A stretch of 64,000 nucleotides of DNA. Origin: an uncultured Lachnospiraceae bacterium. GTDB taxonomy: Bacteria > Bacillota > Clostridia > Lachnospirales > Lachnospiraceae. Both the position numbers and the translations under genes were made by a program. How positions within the stretch are numbered: position 1 is the first letter of the stretch; every line of letters begins with the position of its first letter. The stretch spans positions 124,001 through 188,000 of the forward strand of contig URSA01000002.1 of NCBI GenBank assembly GCA_900550475.1, in the 5' to 3' direction. The notes under the pieces were generated by a model. It ran no database searches, was not told the origin of the DNA, and saw only the letters and a list, made by a program, of their open reading frames with translations. Positions 18,893 to 27,413 of this stretch are shown piece after piece.

Positions 18893-18904
18893 AACAGAGT
18901 TACG

Positions 18905-19906
18905 GTGAGACAAAGAATACAATGGATTGACAATACAAAGATTTTTGCGTGTATTCTGGTGGTGCTGGGACATTTTTTTCAAAGCATGACGACTTCCGGG
19001 ATCTTGCCTCAGAGCGCACTTTACACTTGGTTCAACAGGACGATTTATCAGTTCCATGTCCCTCTGTTTTTTATATGCAGCGGTTTTCTGTACCAGAGAT
19101 ATACAAAAGTGACATGTTTCCCGGAATGGAGAGAGAATGCATGGAAAAAACTGCTTGCCCTGGGGATTCCGTATCTGTTCTTTTCCGTGGTTACATGGGG
19201 ATTGAAAAGTGAATTTAAGGGAGAAGTCAATGTGCCGGTGGGGGATTTGACACAGACGCTTTTGGTGAATCCGATATCGCCTTATTGGTATTTGTATGCG
19301 CTGTTGTTCTGCTTTCTTTTGATACCAACCATTCAAAGCAAGGGGATGGCGGTGTGGATATTTGCGGCATCGTTTGCGGCAAAAACGGTGACCATTCTTG
19401 GAACAGTGGAAGTATACGGAATACAGATTGTTCTTTCCAATGTCATATGGTTCGTGCTGGGAACGCTCCTTGCCTTTGCTAAAATACGGATCACGAAGCA
19501 GAAGTGTACTGTGATCGGAACAGGGGGAGGACTGCTTTTTCTTGCTTCCAGTGTGATGGTGTATGTTACGGAGATCCAAAACGGATGGGTTTTATTTTTG
19601 TCCGGCCTGCTTGCCTGCGGTTCTGTTATCGTGCTGATGTATGCAGGGGAAGCAAAATGGGGAAGCGGTTCTTTTTGGAAAAGGGCAGCCGGCTATACCA
19701 TGCCGGTGTTTTTGATGCACACTTTGTGTGCGGCGCCGGTCAGACAAGTGCTGTTTAAAATCGGGATTACGAATGCGTGGGTTCATATCCCCGCAGGTCT
19801 CATTAGCAGCTTTGCCGGACCGGTATTGATTGCAATTTTGATGCGGAAAACAAAATATCCGGAGTTTGTCATGTATCCGGGCAAGTTTTTGAACAAAAAA
19901 CGGTAA
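18905..19906 (+). CDS. Acyltransferase 3 family membrane protein
   Basis: The 333-residue protein has about ten membrane helices and the family's N-terminal pattern WIDNTKIFACILVVLGHFF, where the histidine is the conserved catalytic candidate, followed by FHVPLFFICSGFLY. These features fit the fucose 4-O-acetylase-like branch of acyltransferase 3 (OafA/NolL/WcjG). It would O-acetylate a sugar of the glycan in the membrane. The start is GTG 18905 with a weak ribosome site, only 12 bases after the preceding stop. Confidence 0.83.
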   Translation: MRQRIQWIDNTKIFACILVVLGHFFQSMTTSGILPQSALYTWFNRTIYQFHVPLFFICSGFLYQRYTKVTCFPEWRENAWKKLLALGIPYLFFSVVTWGLKSEFKGEVNVPVGDLTQTLLVNPISPYWYLYALLFCFLLIPTIQSKGMAVWIFAASFAAKTVTILGTVEVYGIQIVLSNVIWFVLGTLLAFAKIRITKQKCTVIGTGGGLLFLASSVMVYVTEIQNGWVLFLSGLLACGSVIVLMYAGEAKWGSGSFWKRAAGYTMPVFLMHTLCAAPVRQVLFKIGITNAWVHIPAGLISSFAGPVLIAILMRKTKYPEFVMYPGKFLNKKR

Positions 19907-19918
19907 GGAGAAGAGAAA

Positions 19919-21094
19919 ATGTCTGAAAAGAAATTGAACGGCACCGTCATTGTGACCTACCGATGCAATGCGCGCTGCAGTATGTGCAACCGCTATAAAG
20001 CTCCGTCAAGACCGGATGAAGAGATCAGCGTGGAAACCATAAAAAAGCTCCCCAAAATGTATTTTACCAACATTACGGGAGGGGAACCTTTTATACGCAC
20101 GGATTTGAAGGACATTGTTCGGGAGCTTTACAAGAAGAGCGACCGTATTGTGATTTCCACCAACGGTTTTTTTACGGACCGCATCGTGGATCTGGCAAAG
20201 GAATTTCCGCAGATCGGAATCCGTATCTCCATTGAGGGAATGGAAAAGACCAACAATGAGATCCGGGGGCTTGAGAACGGTTATCAACGCGGCTACGGCA
20301 CACTTAAGAAATTGCGTGAAATGGGCATGAAGGATGTGGGCTTCGGCATGACCGTGCAGGACAAGAATGCCCCGGATCTGGTTCCGCTCTATGAGCTTTC
20401 CAATCAGATGGGAATGGAGTTTGCAACAGCCAGCCTGCACAACAGCTTCTATTTTGTGGAGGCAAAGAATATCATCCATGACCGCGCCATGGTGGCGGAA
20501 AACTTTGAAAAACTGGTCAATGAACTGCTTGCAAGCAAAAGTCCCAAAAAGTGGTTCCGGGCTTATTTTAACCACGGACTCATCAACTATATCTATGGAC
20601 AGCCCCGTCTGCTGCCCTGCGATATGAGTTTTGATACTTTTTTTATCGATCCCTACGGAGACGTTATGCCCTGTAACGGAACCAAGGATAAGGAGGTCAT
20701 GGGCAATCTGAATACCCAGACGTGGGAGGAGCTTTGGAACAGTCCCGAGGCGGAAGCGGTACGCGCGAGGGTCAGATGCTGTGACAGACAGTGTTGGATG
20801 ATCGGTTCTGTTTCACCCGCTATGCACAAGTATATCTGGAAACCGGCGTGGTGGGTATTTAGGCACAAGGCCAAATTCTGGACAAAGAAAAAGTACAGCA
20901 TGTATGAAAATAAGATTGTGCGCGATTACCGGGACGGTAAAGTGACAAAAGAACAGTTAGACAAATGCAGCACCTGCGATATGAATTGTGTGGTTAATAA
21001 CGGTCTGAGCGAGGCATCCGAGGAACAGCTGAAGCACAGGACGGGCGAGGAGATCGTGGACGCTGATATTGCCGGACAACAGGGAGATTTGTAA
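19919..21094 (+). CDS. Radical SAM protein with SPASM domain
   Basis: The 391-residue protein carries CNARCSMC (Cys16, Cys20, Cys23), the CX3CX2C site for the SAM-binding [4Fe-4S] cluster, followed by NITGGEPFIRTDL (GGE motif). The C-terminal half has a cysteine-rich SPASM-like region: LPCDMSF, VMPCNGTKDKEVMGNL, RCCDRQCW and CSTCDMNC, which would bind one or two auxiliary clusters. SPASM enzymes modify peptides or small substrates by radical chemistry; in polysaccharide loci the substrate is unknown. AAGGAG at 19904-19909 precedes ATG 19919. It sits between an acyltransferase and a GT4 gene in the same operon. Confidence 0.85.
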   Translation: MSEKKLNGTVIVTYRCNARCSMCNRYKAPSRPDEEISVETIKKLPKMYFTNITGGEPFIRTDLKDIVRELYKKSDRIVISTNGFFTDRIVDLAKEFPQIGIRISIEGMEKTNNEIRGLENGYQRGYGTLKKLREMGMKDVGFGMTVQDKNAPDLVPLYELSNQMGMEFATASLHNSFYFVEAKNIIHDRAMVAENFEKLVNELLASKSPKKWFRAYFNHGLINYIYGQPRLLPCDMSFDTFFIDPYGDVMPCNGTKDKEVMGNLNTQTWEELWNSPEAEAVRARVRCCDRQCWMIGSVSPAMHKYIWKPAWWVFRHKAKFWTKKKYSMYENKIVRDYRDGKVTKEQLDKCSTCDMNCVVNNGLSEASEEQLKHRTGEEIVDADIAGQQGDL

Positions 21095-22336
21095 GTGAAG
21101 ATTTTGATGGTAAATAAGTTTCTTTATCCAAACGGTGGTTCGGAAACCTATATTTTTGAGTTGGGTAAGGAATTGGAGAGACAGGGACATCAGGTAGAAT
21201 ATTTCGGAATGGAGCATGAGGGGCGGATTGTGGGAAACCATGCGGAATGCTATACCGCGGGTATGGATTTTCACACGGGAAAGCTCCAAAAGCTTTTGTA
21301 CCCGTTTAAAATCATTTATTCGGGGGAAGCGAAACGAAAGATGCTCCGTGTGCTGGAAGATTTTGAACCGGATGTGGTGCATCTCAACAACTTTAATTTC
21401 CAGCTTACCCCATCCGTGATCTACGCCGTAAAAAAGTATGAGAAAAAGCATGGCGCAAAGGTGAGGCTTGTCTATACGGCGCATGATTTGCAGTTGGTCT
21501 GTCCGGATCACCTTATGGTGTACGGAAGGACGGGAGAGGTATGCGAACGCTGTATTACGGAAGGCAGCCTGTCCTGTTTCCGGGGAAGATGTATTCACGG
21601 ATCCGCTGTGAAGAGCTTACTGGGTTCCATGGAAAATTGGCTTTACAAAAAGATGAAACCATACCGGAGGATAGATACCATTGTCTGTCCCAGCTTTTTT
21701 TTGGAGAGCAAGTTAAAGAAAAATCCACAGCTTTTGGGAAGAACCGTGGTGCTGCGCAATTTTATTCCGGGTCCGGGGATGGAAGGAATAACCGTGGATA
21801 AGCAGGATTATGCGGTTTATTTCGGAAGATATTCCGAAGAAAAGGGTGTCAGAACCTTGGTGGAGGCGTGCAGGGATCTGCCGGAAATTCCCTTTGTATT
21901 TGCAGGAAGAGGAGAACTGGAGGCGGAGGTGGACAGCGTCCCCAATATTCAGAACAGGGGCTTCCTTGGCGGAAAAGAACTGTATGAGCTGATTGCAGGC
22001 GCCAGATTCAGTATCTGTGCGTCGGAATGTCCGGAAAATTGCCCTTTTTCCGTGATGGAATCCCTGATGTTGCGCACACCGGTGATCGGCGCGGATATCG
22101 GAGGAATCCCGGAGCTGATCGAGGACGGAAAAACCGGCATGCTGTTTCAAAGCGGAGACCGGGATGAGTTGCAGAAAGCAGTGCGTATGCTATGGGAGGA
22201 TCGGACACAAAATGATGCAATGATTGAAAATTGTGCCGGAGTATCCTATGATGATTGTACGGAGTATTGCAAAAAAATGTTGCGTATATATTCCGGGCAG
22301 ATAAAGAGTACAGGGGACAAAGATGGGAAGTATTAA
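21095..22336 (+). CDS. GT4 family glycosyltransferase
   Basis: The 413-residue enzyme starts MKILMVNKFLYPNGGSETYIFELGKEL and shows VYFGRYSEEKGVRTLVEA at the donor-domain start and a C-terminal nucleotide-binding region CPFSVMESLMLRTPVIGADIGGIPELI. The usual EX7E first glutamate appears in ECPENCPFSVMES. An inserted segment with four cysteines (CERCITEGSLSCFRGRC, around residues 150-168) is the short cysteine cluster seen in a subgroup of GT4 enzymes and may bind zinc. The GTG start follows the radical SAM stop directly, with AGGGAG at 21081-21086. Confidence 0.82.
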   Translation: MKILMVNKFLYPNGGSETYIFELGKELERQGHQVEYFGMEHEGRIVGNHAECYTAGMDFHTGKLQKLLYPFKIIYSGEAKRKMLRVLEDFEPDVVHLNNFNFQLTPSVIYAVKKYEKKHGAKVRLVYTAHDLQLVCPDHLMVYGRTGEVCERCITEGSLSCFRGRCIHGSAVKSLLGSMENWLYKKMKPYRRIDTIVCPSFFLESKLKKNPQLLGRTVVLRNFIPGPGMEGITVDKQDYAVYFGRYSEEKGVRTLVEACRDLPEIPFVFAGRGELEAEVDSVPNIQNRGFLGGKELYELIAGARFSICASECPENCPFSVMESLMLRTPVIGADIGGIPELIEDGKTGMLFQSGDRDELQKAVRMLWEDRTQNDAMIENCAGVSYDDCTEYCKKMLRIYSGQIKSTGDKDGKY

Positions 22337-23318
22337 AAGACAAGTTTTTGGCGCAGGATATGTCAGTAAATATCGGACAGAGCTTATGGGAATTGCAGCC
22401 TTATGGGTTCTGGCGGTCCATGCGCTGGATTTTGGAATCCGATTACCGGGAAAGCTGGCGGTTATAGAGAAACTGATGAGTTATGGCCAGGTGGGTGTAG
22501 ACATGTTCTTTTTCCTGTCCGGGATCGGTATTTTCTATTCGCTGGGAAAAGAAACAAAGCTGACTTTGTTTTATGGAAAACGCCTAAAGAGGGTCTATTT
22601 CCCGTATTTGGCTATTGCATTCCCATGCCTTGTGATAATAGGGCTGCTGGGTAAATTTGATGTTTGGGCAGTGGTTGGAGAGCTTTCTACTGTGTCATAC
22701 TGGGTTGCCGGACGTGGGGCGTGGTATGTAGCTGTTATTTTATTTCTTTATGCGCTTTCCCCATTGTACTATAGAATTTATTCTTTGTCAGGGCACAAAG
22801 GACTTTGCACATTGGTGACCGTCATCGTGTGTACCGGGGCGTCCATGGTGTTAAAATCCCTTTCGCTTGGAGTTTTTGTTCAACTGGGAAGCGCCCTGGA
22901 GAGAGCGCCTGTTTTTGTAGTGGGTTTTTGGTTTGCCGAGATGATCAGACAGGACAAATCTATAAATCCCATATGGATTGTGTTGATGCTTATTTCGGTA
23001 CCTGCCCGCAGTTTTTTGAACCTGCCGGCGGATCATATCATTGTCACGCTTACAATCGAACTTTGGGGAATCGCCGTATGCTTCATTTTCGGGACATTAT
23101 TGGAAGTGAAGTGGATTTATAGGATTGTGGGAAAAATATTATTTTTTCTGGGAACCTGTTCGCTGGAAATCTATTTACTTAACATATATATTGCATTGAT
23201 CGCACAGGAACTGATGACTACTTTTTCTATTGAAAATGTGGTGCTCATGTATACAGCGGATGTTTTGCTTTCTATCGGCATCGGTCTGATCTGCAGCCGC
23301 ATTGAAAAGAGAATTTAA
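22323..23318 (+). CDS. Acyltransferase 3 family membrane protein
   Basis: This 331-residue protein has about ten helices and the acyltransferase-3 start TELMGIAALWVLAVHALDF with the conserved histidine, then GQVGVDMFFFLSGIGIFYSL. It likely O-acetylates a glycan sugar. ATG 22323 overlaps the end of the GT4 gene and follows AGGGGA at about 22311-22316. The gene ends in TAA at 23316-23318, which overlaps the stop codon of the convergent fucosyltransferase gene at 23315-23317, so there is no space for a terminator. Confidence 0.82.
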   Translation: MGSIKRQVFGAGYVSKYRTELMGIAALWVLAVHALDFGIRLPGKLAVIEKLMSYGQVGVDMFFFLSGIGIFYSLGKETKLTLFYGKRLKRVYFPYLAIAFPCLVIIGLLGKFDVWAVVGELSTVSYWVAGRGAWYVAVILFLYALSPLYYRIYSLSGHKGLCTLVTVIVCTGASMVLKSLSLGVFVQLGSALERAPVFVVGFWFAEMIRQDKSINPIWIVLMLISVPARSFLNLPADHIIVTLTIELWGIAVCFIFGTLLEVKWIYRIVGKILFFLGTCSLEIYLLNIYIALIAQELMTTFSIENVVLMYTADVLLSIGIGLICSRIEKRI

Positions 23319-24157
23319 AGTACAATCCAGTCCGCAGGATAATAGTCCTTTGTCCAATGCATATATTCCGGTGCAACCACAAGCTTGTCCGGGTTTGTAT
23401 TCAAGTAGGCTGCCCACCAGGAAAATGTGCTGTTTGCGGTAATCTGGTGGCGGCATTTGGACATGAGGAAGAACTCTTCAAGATCGGACAACGGGTAGCT
23501 GCCGGTGATGAAGGTCTTGTTTTGCAGATAACCGTAATGCTCTTTCACATAGGCAACATCCTCACAGAAGATGTAATAGTGCGGAGCTTCCAATTTTTGG
23601 TTCACCGCTTCAAATGCCCGGTGATAGTAGTTGTCAGGCAATACCCAGGATGCCTCATAATCGCCCCTGCGGATATGAACGGCGACACTGTCCCGCGCGG
23701 TACATTCCGCGATCAGTGCTGCACAGGCATCGGAGATATACTCTTTTTTTAACTGAAATTCTTTGCACAACAGATCGCGGTATGCGTCAAAATACCGGTA
23801 GTGCTGCCAGTATCCTTCCAGATACAGGCTTTTTTTATGGGAAAAATCATAGTTGCCGTATTGATTACGGGTCTCGGGAAGCTCCTTGACCCATTTGCAG
23901 CGGCCGTGACGGTTTGTCGTCAGGATGCGGCGGATGCGGGCAAACATACGGGACAGCTTTGCATCCTTTGACGCCGGACAGATGGAGACAGCCGGATAGG
24001 ACAGCGTGAAGTGATCCAACACGTAAGGTCTTGGCGAAAAACGGTACGGTGATATATCGAGGGTGAGCGCATCCTCGTATTTTTTTGCCAATGCGAAGCC
24101 AATCGCGTAATTGTAAAGCTGGTTTCCCAACCCGCCGGTCGCCTGTGAATAAATCAT
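23315..24157 (-). CDS. GT11 alpha-1,2-fucosyltransferase
   Basis: This 280-residue enzyme has all GT11 motifs: ATGGLGNQLYNYAIGFALA, AVHIRRGDYEASW and ITANSTFSWWAAYL. It would transfer L-fucose from GDP-fucose, made by the FKP encoded at 54611. It is the last gene of a three-gene minus-strand unit and starts 12 bases after the AsnB-like gene, whose stop region contains its AAGGAG ribosome site. Its stop codon overlaps the stop of the plus-strand acyltransferase gene. The middle section (about 75-105) is basic and unlike the other two GT11 copies, so the three are not recent duplicates. Confidence 0.9.
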   Translation of the reverse strand: MIYSQATGGLGNQLYNYAIGFALAKKYEDALTLDISPYRFSPRPYVLDHFTLSYPAVSICPASKDAKLSRMFARIRRILTTNRHGRCKWVKELPETRNQYGNYDFSHKKSLYLEGYWQHYRYFDAYRDLLCKEFQLKKEYISDACAALIAECTARDSVAVHIRRGDYEASWVLPDNYYHRAFEAVNQKLEAPHYYIFCEDVAYVKEHYGYLQNKTFITGSYPLSDLEEFFLMSKCRHQITANSTFSWWAAYLNTNPDKLVVAPEYMHWTKDYYPADWIVL

Positions 24158-24169
24158 AACAGATACTCC

Positions 24170-26104
24170 TTATCTTTTACTGATGTGCTGGTACCATGCC
24201 TCCGCCTGTAAGATATACCAGAGCAGAAGTGTGTTGGATTGATCCTTGTTAAATTGCTTCCAGATGCGCCCTAAAACCTTCCGGTCAAAATAGCCGTCCC
24301 CGGCAAGGTGGCTGTGGAGAATCAGATCGCCTGCCCAGTCATGCAGCTCCCCCTTGGACAACCATTGCGGAAGGGGGACTTCAAAGCCGTGCTTGGGGCG
24401 ATCCAGCATACTTTTAGGGACATATTCGTATAGAAGTTCCTTCAGTATTTTTTTGTTGACGCCCTGACTGCTCTTATAAGAAATCGGCAGGGTCCATGAG
24501 AACGCAACCACATCCCTGTCAAGAAGAGGGATCCGGTTCTCCAAGGATACAAACATGCCGGTCCTGTCAACTTTGTTCAGTACCGTATCGTTCATAAAGC
24601 CCATCTGATCCCGGTAGATCATGGTTGATTTTGCATCCGGCAGATCAAGCGAAAGCGTTTGGCGGTATTGGGTCATATCGGGCAGGAGAAGTGCGTCTGC
24701 CTTCAACTGCGCGCCGGCCAGATAGTCGTGCAGATCGGAGAGGCCGGGAACTACATGATGCGCGTCAAAATTGTGTTCGTTGCGGAACAGGGTATGGAGC
24801 TGCTTTCTATCCCGCAGCATAGCATACTCTGCGGCATTATACAGCTTGTTGACGTATTTCAGAGGTGTGTGCTGCAGGCATTTTCCGCCGGCAAAGCGCA
24901 GACCGTAAGGAATTTTGTGCAGCTTTCCCCACAACCCTTCCAAACGGGCGTAAATATCGTAGCCGCAAAAAAGCTCGTCCCCACCGTCCCCACTCAAAGT
25001 GACCGTCACCTTGGTGCGTGCCAGCTTGCTTACAAGATATGCAGGCAGACATGCCGGATCGGCAAGGGGCTCGGAAAACATTTCGGGGAGCAGGGGAATG
25101 ACATCCTTTAAGTCCTTATCCGTAATGTAAAGCTCCGTGTGGTCTGTTCCCAGATGCCGGGAAATATCCTTGGCGTATTCGGCTTCGTTGTATTTGGGAT
25201 CGTCAAAGCCGATGGTGAAGGTTTTGACCGGGGCAGAGCTGAGGCTTTGCATGAGCGATACCACCAACGGACTGTCAATGCCGCCGGACAGAAAAGCACC
25301 GATGGGAACATCGGAAATCATCTGCCCCTTAATGGCATCGGTCAGAAGCAGCTTTAATTGTTCGCGCGCCTCCTGTTCGCTGCCCGCAAAGGGGTGTGCC
25401 ATGCCGTTGACTGCTGTCTCGGCCAGCGACCAATACTCCGTGAAGGAGGGCTGGGTATAGGGAGCGGCGATGGTAAGGATCTGTCCGGGGAGCAGCTTGT
25501 AGATATGCTCGTAGACAGACAGTGGCTGTGGAATGGATTTGTACCGCACAAACGCGCCGAGAGCCTCCCTGCTTATGGGGTTATCAAAACCTTCCATGGC
25601 GGTGAGACAGTGTAAGTCGGAGGCAAAGGCAAAATGTCTGTTTACCATGCCGTAATAGAGGGGCTTTTCCCCCATCCTGTCCCGCATCAGATGCAGCGTT
25701 CTTTCCCTGCAGTCAAACAATGCGATGGCAAACATGCCCTTCATGTCCCTGACTGCGTCAAGACCGTAAGCTTCAAAGGCTTCCAGAATCACTTCCGTAT
25801 CGGAAGTTCCGCGAAATTGTTTTACATATCCGTCGGCGATCAGGCGTCGGCGCAGGGTATCGAAGTTGTAGATTTCGCCGTTGTAGCTGATCACAAACCG
25901 TCCGCTCGCGGATCGCATGGGTTGGGCGCCGTTCCCGGACAAATCCAGAATGGATAGTCTGCGGTGCCCGAGCGTAATGCCGAGATTTTCATCCGTAAAG
26001 TATCCGTCCGCATCAGGGCCGCGATAGACCATGCGGTCGCACATTTTCCCAATCTGTTTTAAATTGTCAGTTGTGTGTCCGCAAAATCCGGCAATTCCGC
26101 ACAT
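24170..26104 (-). CDS. asnB: Glutamine-hydrolysing asparagine synthetase-like amidotransferase
   Basis: The 644-residue protein has an N-terminal Ntn glutaminase (MCGIAGFCG, Cys2 nucleophile after Met removal; GHRRLSILDLS; SYNGEIYNFDTLR) and a C-terminal ATP-pyrophosphatase synthetase domain with FLSGGIDSPLV and LSGDGGDELFCGYD. AsnB makes asparagine, but capsule-locus copies are often thought to amidate uronic acids. The start is set by Cys2: ATG 26104 has AAAGGA upstream, while an upstream ATG three codons earlier would bury the nucleophile. It lies between a GT4 and a GT11 gene in one minus-strand unit. A second copy occurs at 43562. Confidence 0.85.
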   Translation of the reverse strand: MCGIAGFCGHTTDNLKQIGKMCDRMVYRGPDADGYFTDENLGITLGHRRLSILDLSGNGAQPMRSASGRFVISYNGEIYNFDTLRRRLIADGYVKQFRGTSDTEVILEAFEAYGLDAVRDMKGMFAIALFDCRERTLHLMRDRMGEKPLYYGMVNRHFAFASDLHCLTAMEGFDNPISREALGAFVRYKSIPQPLSVYEHIYKLLPGQILTIAAPYTQPSFTEYWSLAETAVNGMAHPFAGSEQEAREQLKLLLTDAIKGQMISDVPIGAFLSGGIDSPLVVSLMQSLSSAPVKTFTIGFDDPKYNEAEYAKDISRHLGTDHTELYITDKDLKDVIPLLPEMFSEPLADPACLPAYLVSKLARTKVTVTLSGDGGDELFCGYDIYARLEGLWGKLHKIPYGLRFAGGKCLQHTPLKYVNKLYNAAEYAMLRDRKQLHTLFRNEHNFDAHHVVPGLSDLHDYLAGAQLKADALLLPDMTQYRQTLSLDLPDAKSTMIYRDQMGFMNDTVLNKVDRTGMFVSLENRIPLLDRDVVAFSWTLPISYKSSQGVNKKILKELLYEYVPKSMLDRPKHGFEVPLPQWLSKGELHDWAGDLILHSHLAGDGYFDRKVLGRIWKQFNKDQSNTLLLWYILQAEAWYQHISKR

Positions 26105-26126
26105 AGGGAACATTCCTTTCGATTTT

Positions 26127-27266
26127 TTATTTTTCCTGACTCATCTGTTTCAATTTGTCCATGTAATTGGAAAAAGCGTATTTGGTCTGCACCAGTTCAT
26201 AGCTGCGTGCTCCCATCTGCTTTAGTCGATCCAAGTCCCGGAGCATGTTCGTAATTTTTGCTTCAAGATCCGCAATATCCTTATCACGGAAAAGATACCC
26301 GTTTTTACTGTTTTCCACATAACATGCGGTTCCGTTGGTGTCGCTCACAATAACGGGAAGAGAGTAGGACATGGCTTCCAACTGTGAGACGGAGGCAAAT
26401 TCCCCGGTGCTGGGTAAAACAAATAAATCAGCGTTACGATAGAAATCCGCCATCTGATCGGGTTTACAGTTGGTGTGAATATGAACCTGCGCCTCCAGAT
26501 GATGGACATTGATATATTCTCTGACTTTCTTTAAATAGCTTTCGTGGTGGGGGGTGGAGGCCTCTCCGACCAGAGTCAGGGAAATCGGATATTCCGGCAG
26601 CAGGTGTGTGAGAATCTCCAATAGCATCAGGTGATGCTTGCGCTCTTCAAATTTTCCCACGCAAAGCAAGCGGATCGTACCATCTGCGTAGAATTTTTTT
26701 TGTGCCGGAGCCAGATGGGGCTCGATGACAAACGGAACATACACAGCGTCAGAATCCAGATATCCGGTCGCGGAATCCCCTAAAACCGGGGTCATCCGGG
26801 TGGAGGGCGTCAGTCTCTTGACAATCCGATGCGCGAGATCGTTGCGCGGTGGCTTGTCATCCCACAGCGGAGTCTGGTTATACAGGATACATTTTATCCT
26901 GTGAATCCTGCATACCATACAGGCAAAAATGCAGTAGACGGAACGCTCCCGCAGGACAACAAGGTCAGGCTTTTGCTTTTTCAAAATCTTCGCCAGCTTG
27001 AATATGGGCGGGAAGCCGCACTTATCCTGAAAAGCCTCCGGGTAAGCGGAAAGCCGCTTCTTTCTGCCGCAGATTTTCTTGTAAACGGCGTTGATCAAAA
27101 GAAACAAGCGGGAATAGCCCAAGACGATAGGCGTGCAGTAATCATGATTTTCAGTTTTGCCCCTGTATTGGCAGATAAAGCATACCTGATCCCCGTGCTC
27201 CACCCAGCCCTTCACGATGGGCACCTGATTGGTATGAAACATGGGCGCAATGTAAACAATGTTCAT
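26127..27266 (-). CDS. GT4 family glycosyltransferase
   Basis: This 379-residue GT-B enzyme begins NIVYIAPMFHTNQVPIVKGW and has VGKFEERKHHLMLLEIL at the donor-domain start and STGEFASVSQLEAMSYSLPVIVSD in place of the standard EX7E block (E-FASVSQLE keeps both glutamates at the right spacing). It opens the minus-strand unit GT4-AsnB-GT11. A GACGAGG element sits about nine bases before the ATG, and a strong promoter at 27298-27326 gives a leader of only about 25 bases. Confidence 0.8.
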   Translation of the reverse strand: MNIVYIAPMFHTNQVPIVKGWVEHGDQVCFICQYRGKTENHDYCTPIVLGYSRLFLLINAVYKKICGRKKRLSAYPEAFQDKCGFPPIFKLAKILKKQKPDLVVLRERSVYCIFACMVCRIHRIKCILYNQTPLWDDKPPRNDLAHRIVKRLTPSTRMTPVLGDSATGYLDSDAVYVPFVIEPHLAPAQKKFYADGTIRLLCVGKFEERKHHLMLLEILTHLLPEYPISLTLVGEASTPHHESYLKKVREYINVHHLEAQVHIHTNCKPDQMADFYRNADLFVLPSTGEFASVSQLEAMSYSLPVIVSDTNGTACYVENSKNGYLFRDKDIADLEAKITNMLRDLDRLKQMGARSYELVQTKYAFSNYMDKLKQMSQEK

Positions 27267-27297
27267 CCGAAGAAACCTCGTCCATCATAATATCCTC

Positions 27298-27326
27298 ATT
27301 ATAGTATTGACAAAAATTGAAGTCAA
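27298..27326 (-). promoter_or_regulatory. Sigma-A promoter for the minus-strand GT4-asnB-GT11 unit
   Basis: Read on the minus strand, -35 TTGACT (27321-27326) and a perfect -10 TATAAT (27298-27303) are separated by 17 bases. Predicted start is near 27291. It is back to back with the ugd promoter. Confidence 0.75.
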
Positions 27327-27328
27327 TA
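27305..27328. repeat. Inverted repeat over the divergent promoter
   Basis: TATTGAC (27305-27311) and GTCAATA (27322-27328) form perfect 7-bp arms with a 10-base spacer. The right arm covers the minus-strand -35, and the left arm lies in its spacer, so a bound dimeric repressor would block that promoter. Operator function is inference. Confidence 0.4.
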
Positions 27329-27352
27329 AAAAGAGAAAGCAGGCGTTGAAAG

Positions 27353-27381
27353 TTGACTACTTCTGTGGTTTGGGGTAAGAT
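27353..27381 (+). promoter_or_regulatory. Sigma-A promoter for ugd and downstream genes
   Basis: TTGACT (27353-27358) and TAAGAT (27376-27381) are 17 bases apart. Predicted start near 27388, giving a short leader before ATG 27414. Confidence 0.65.
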
Positions 27382-27413
27382 GTAAAAGGATAAATGGAAA
27401 AAGGAGAAGGGAT

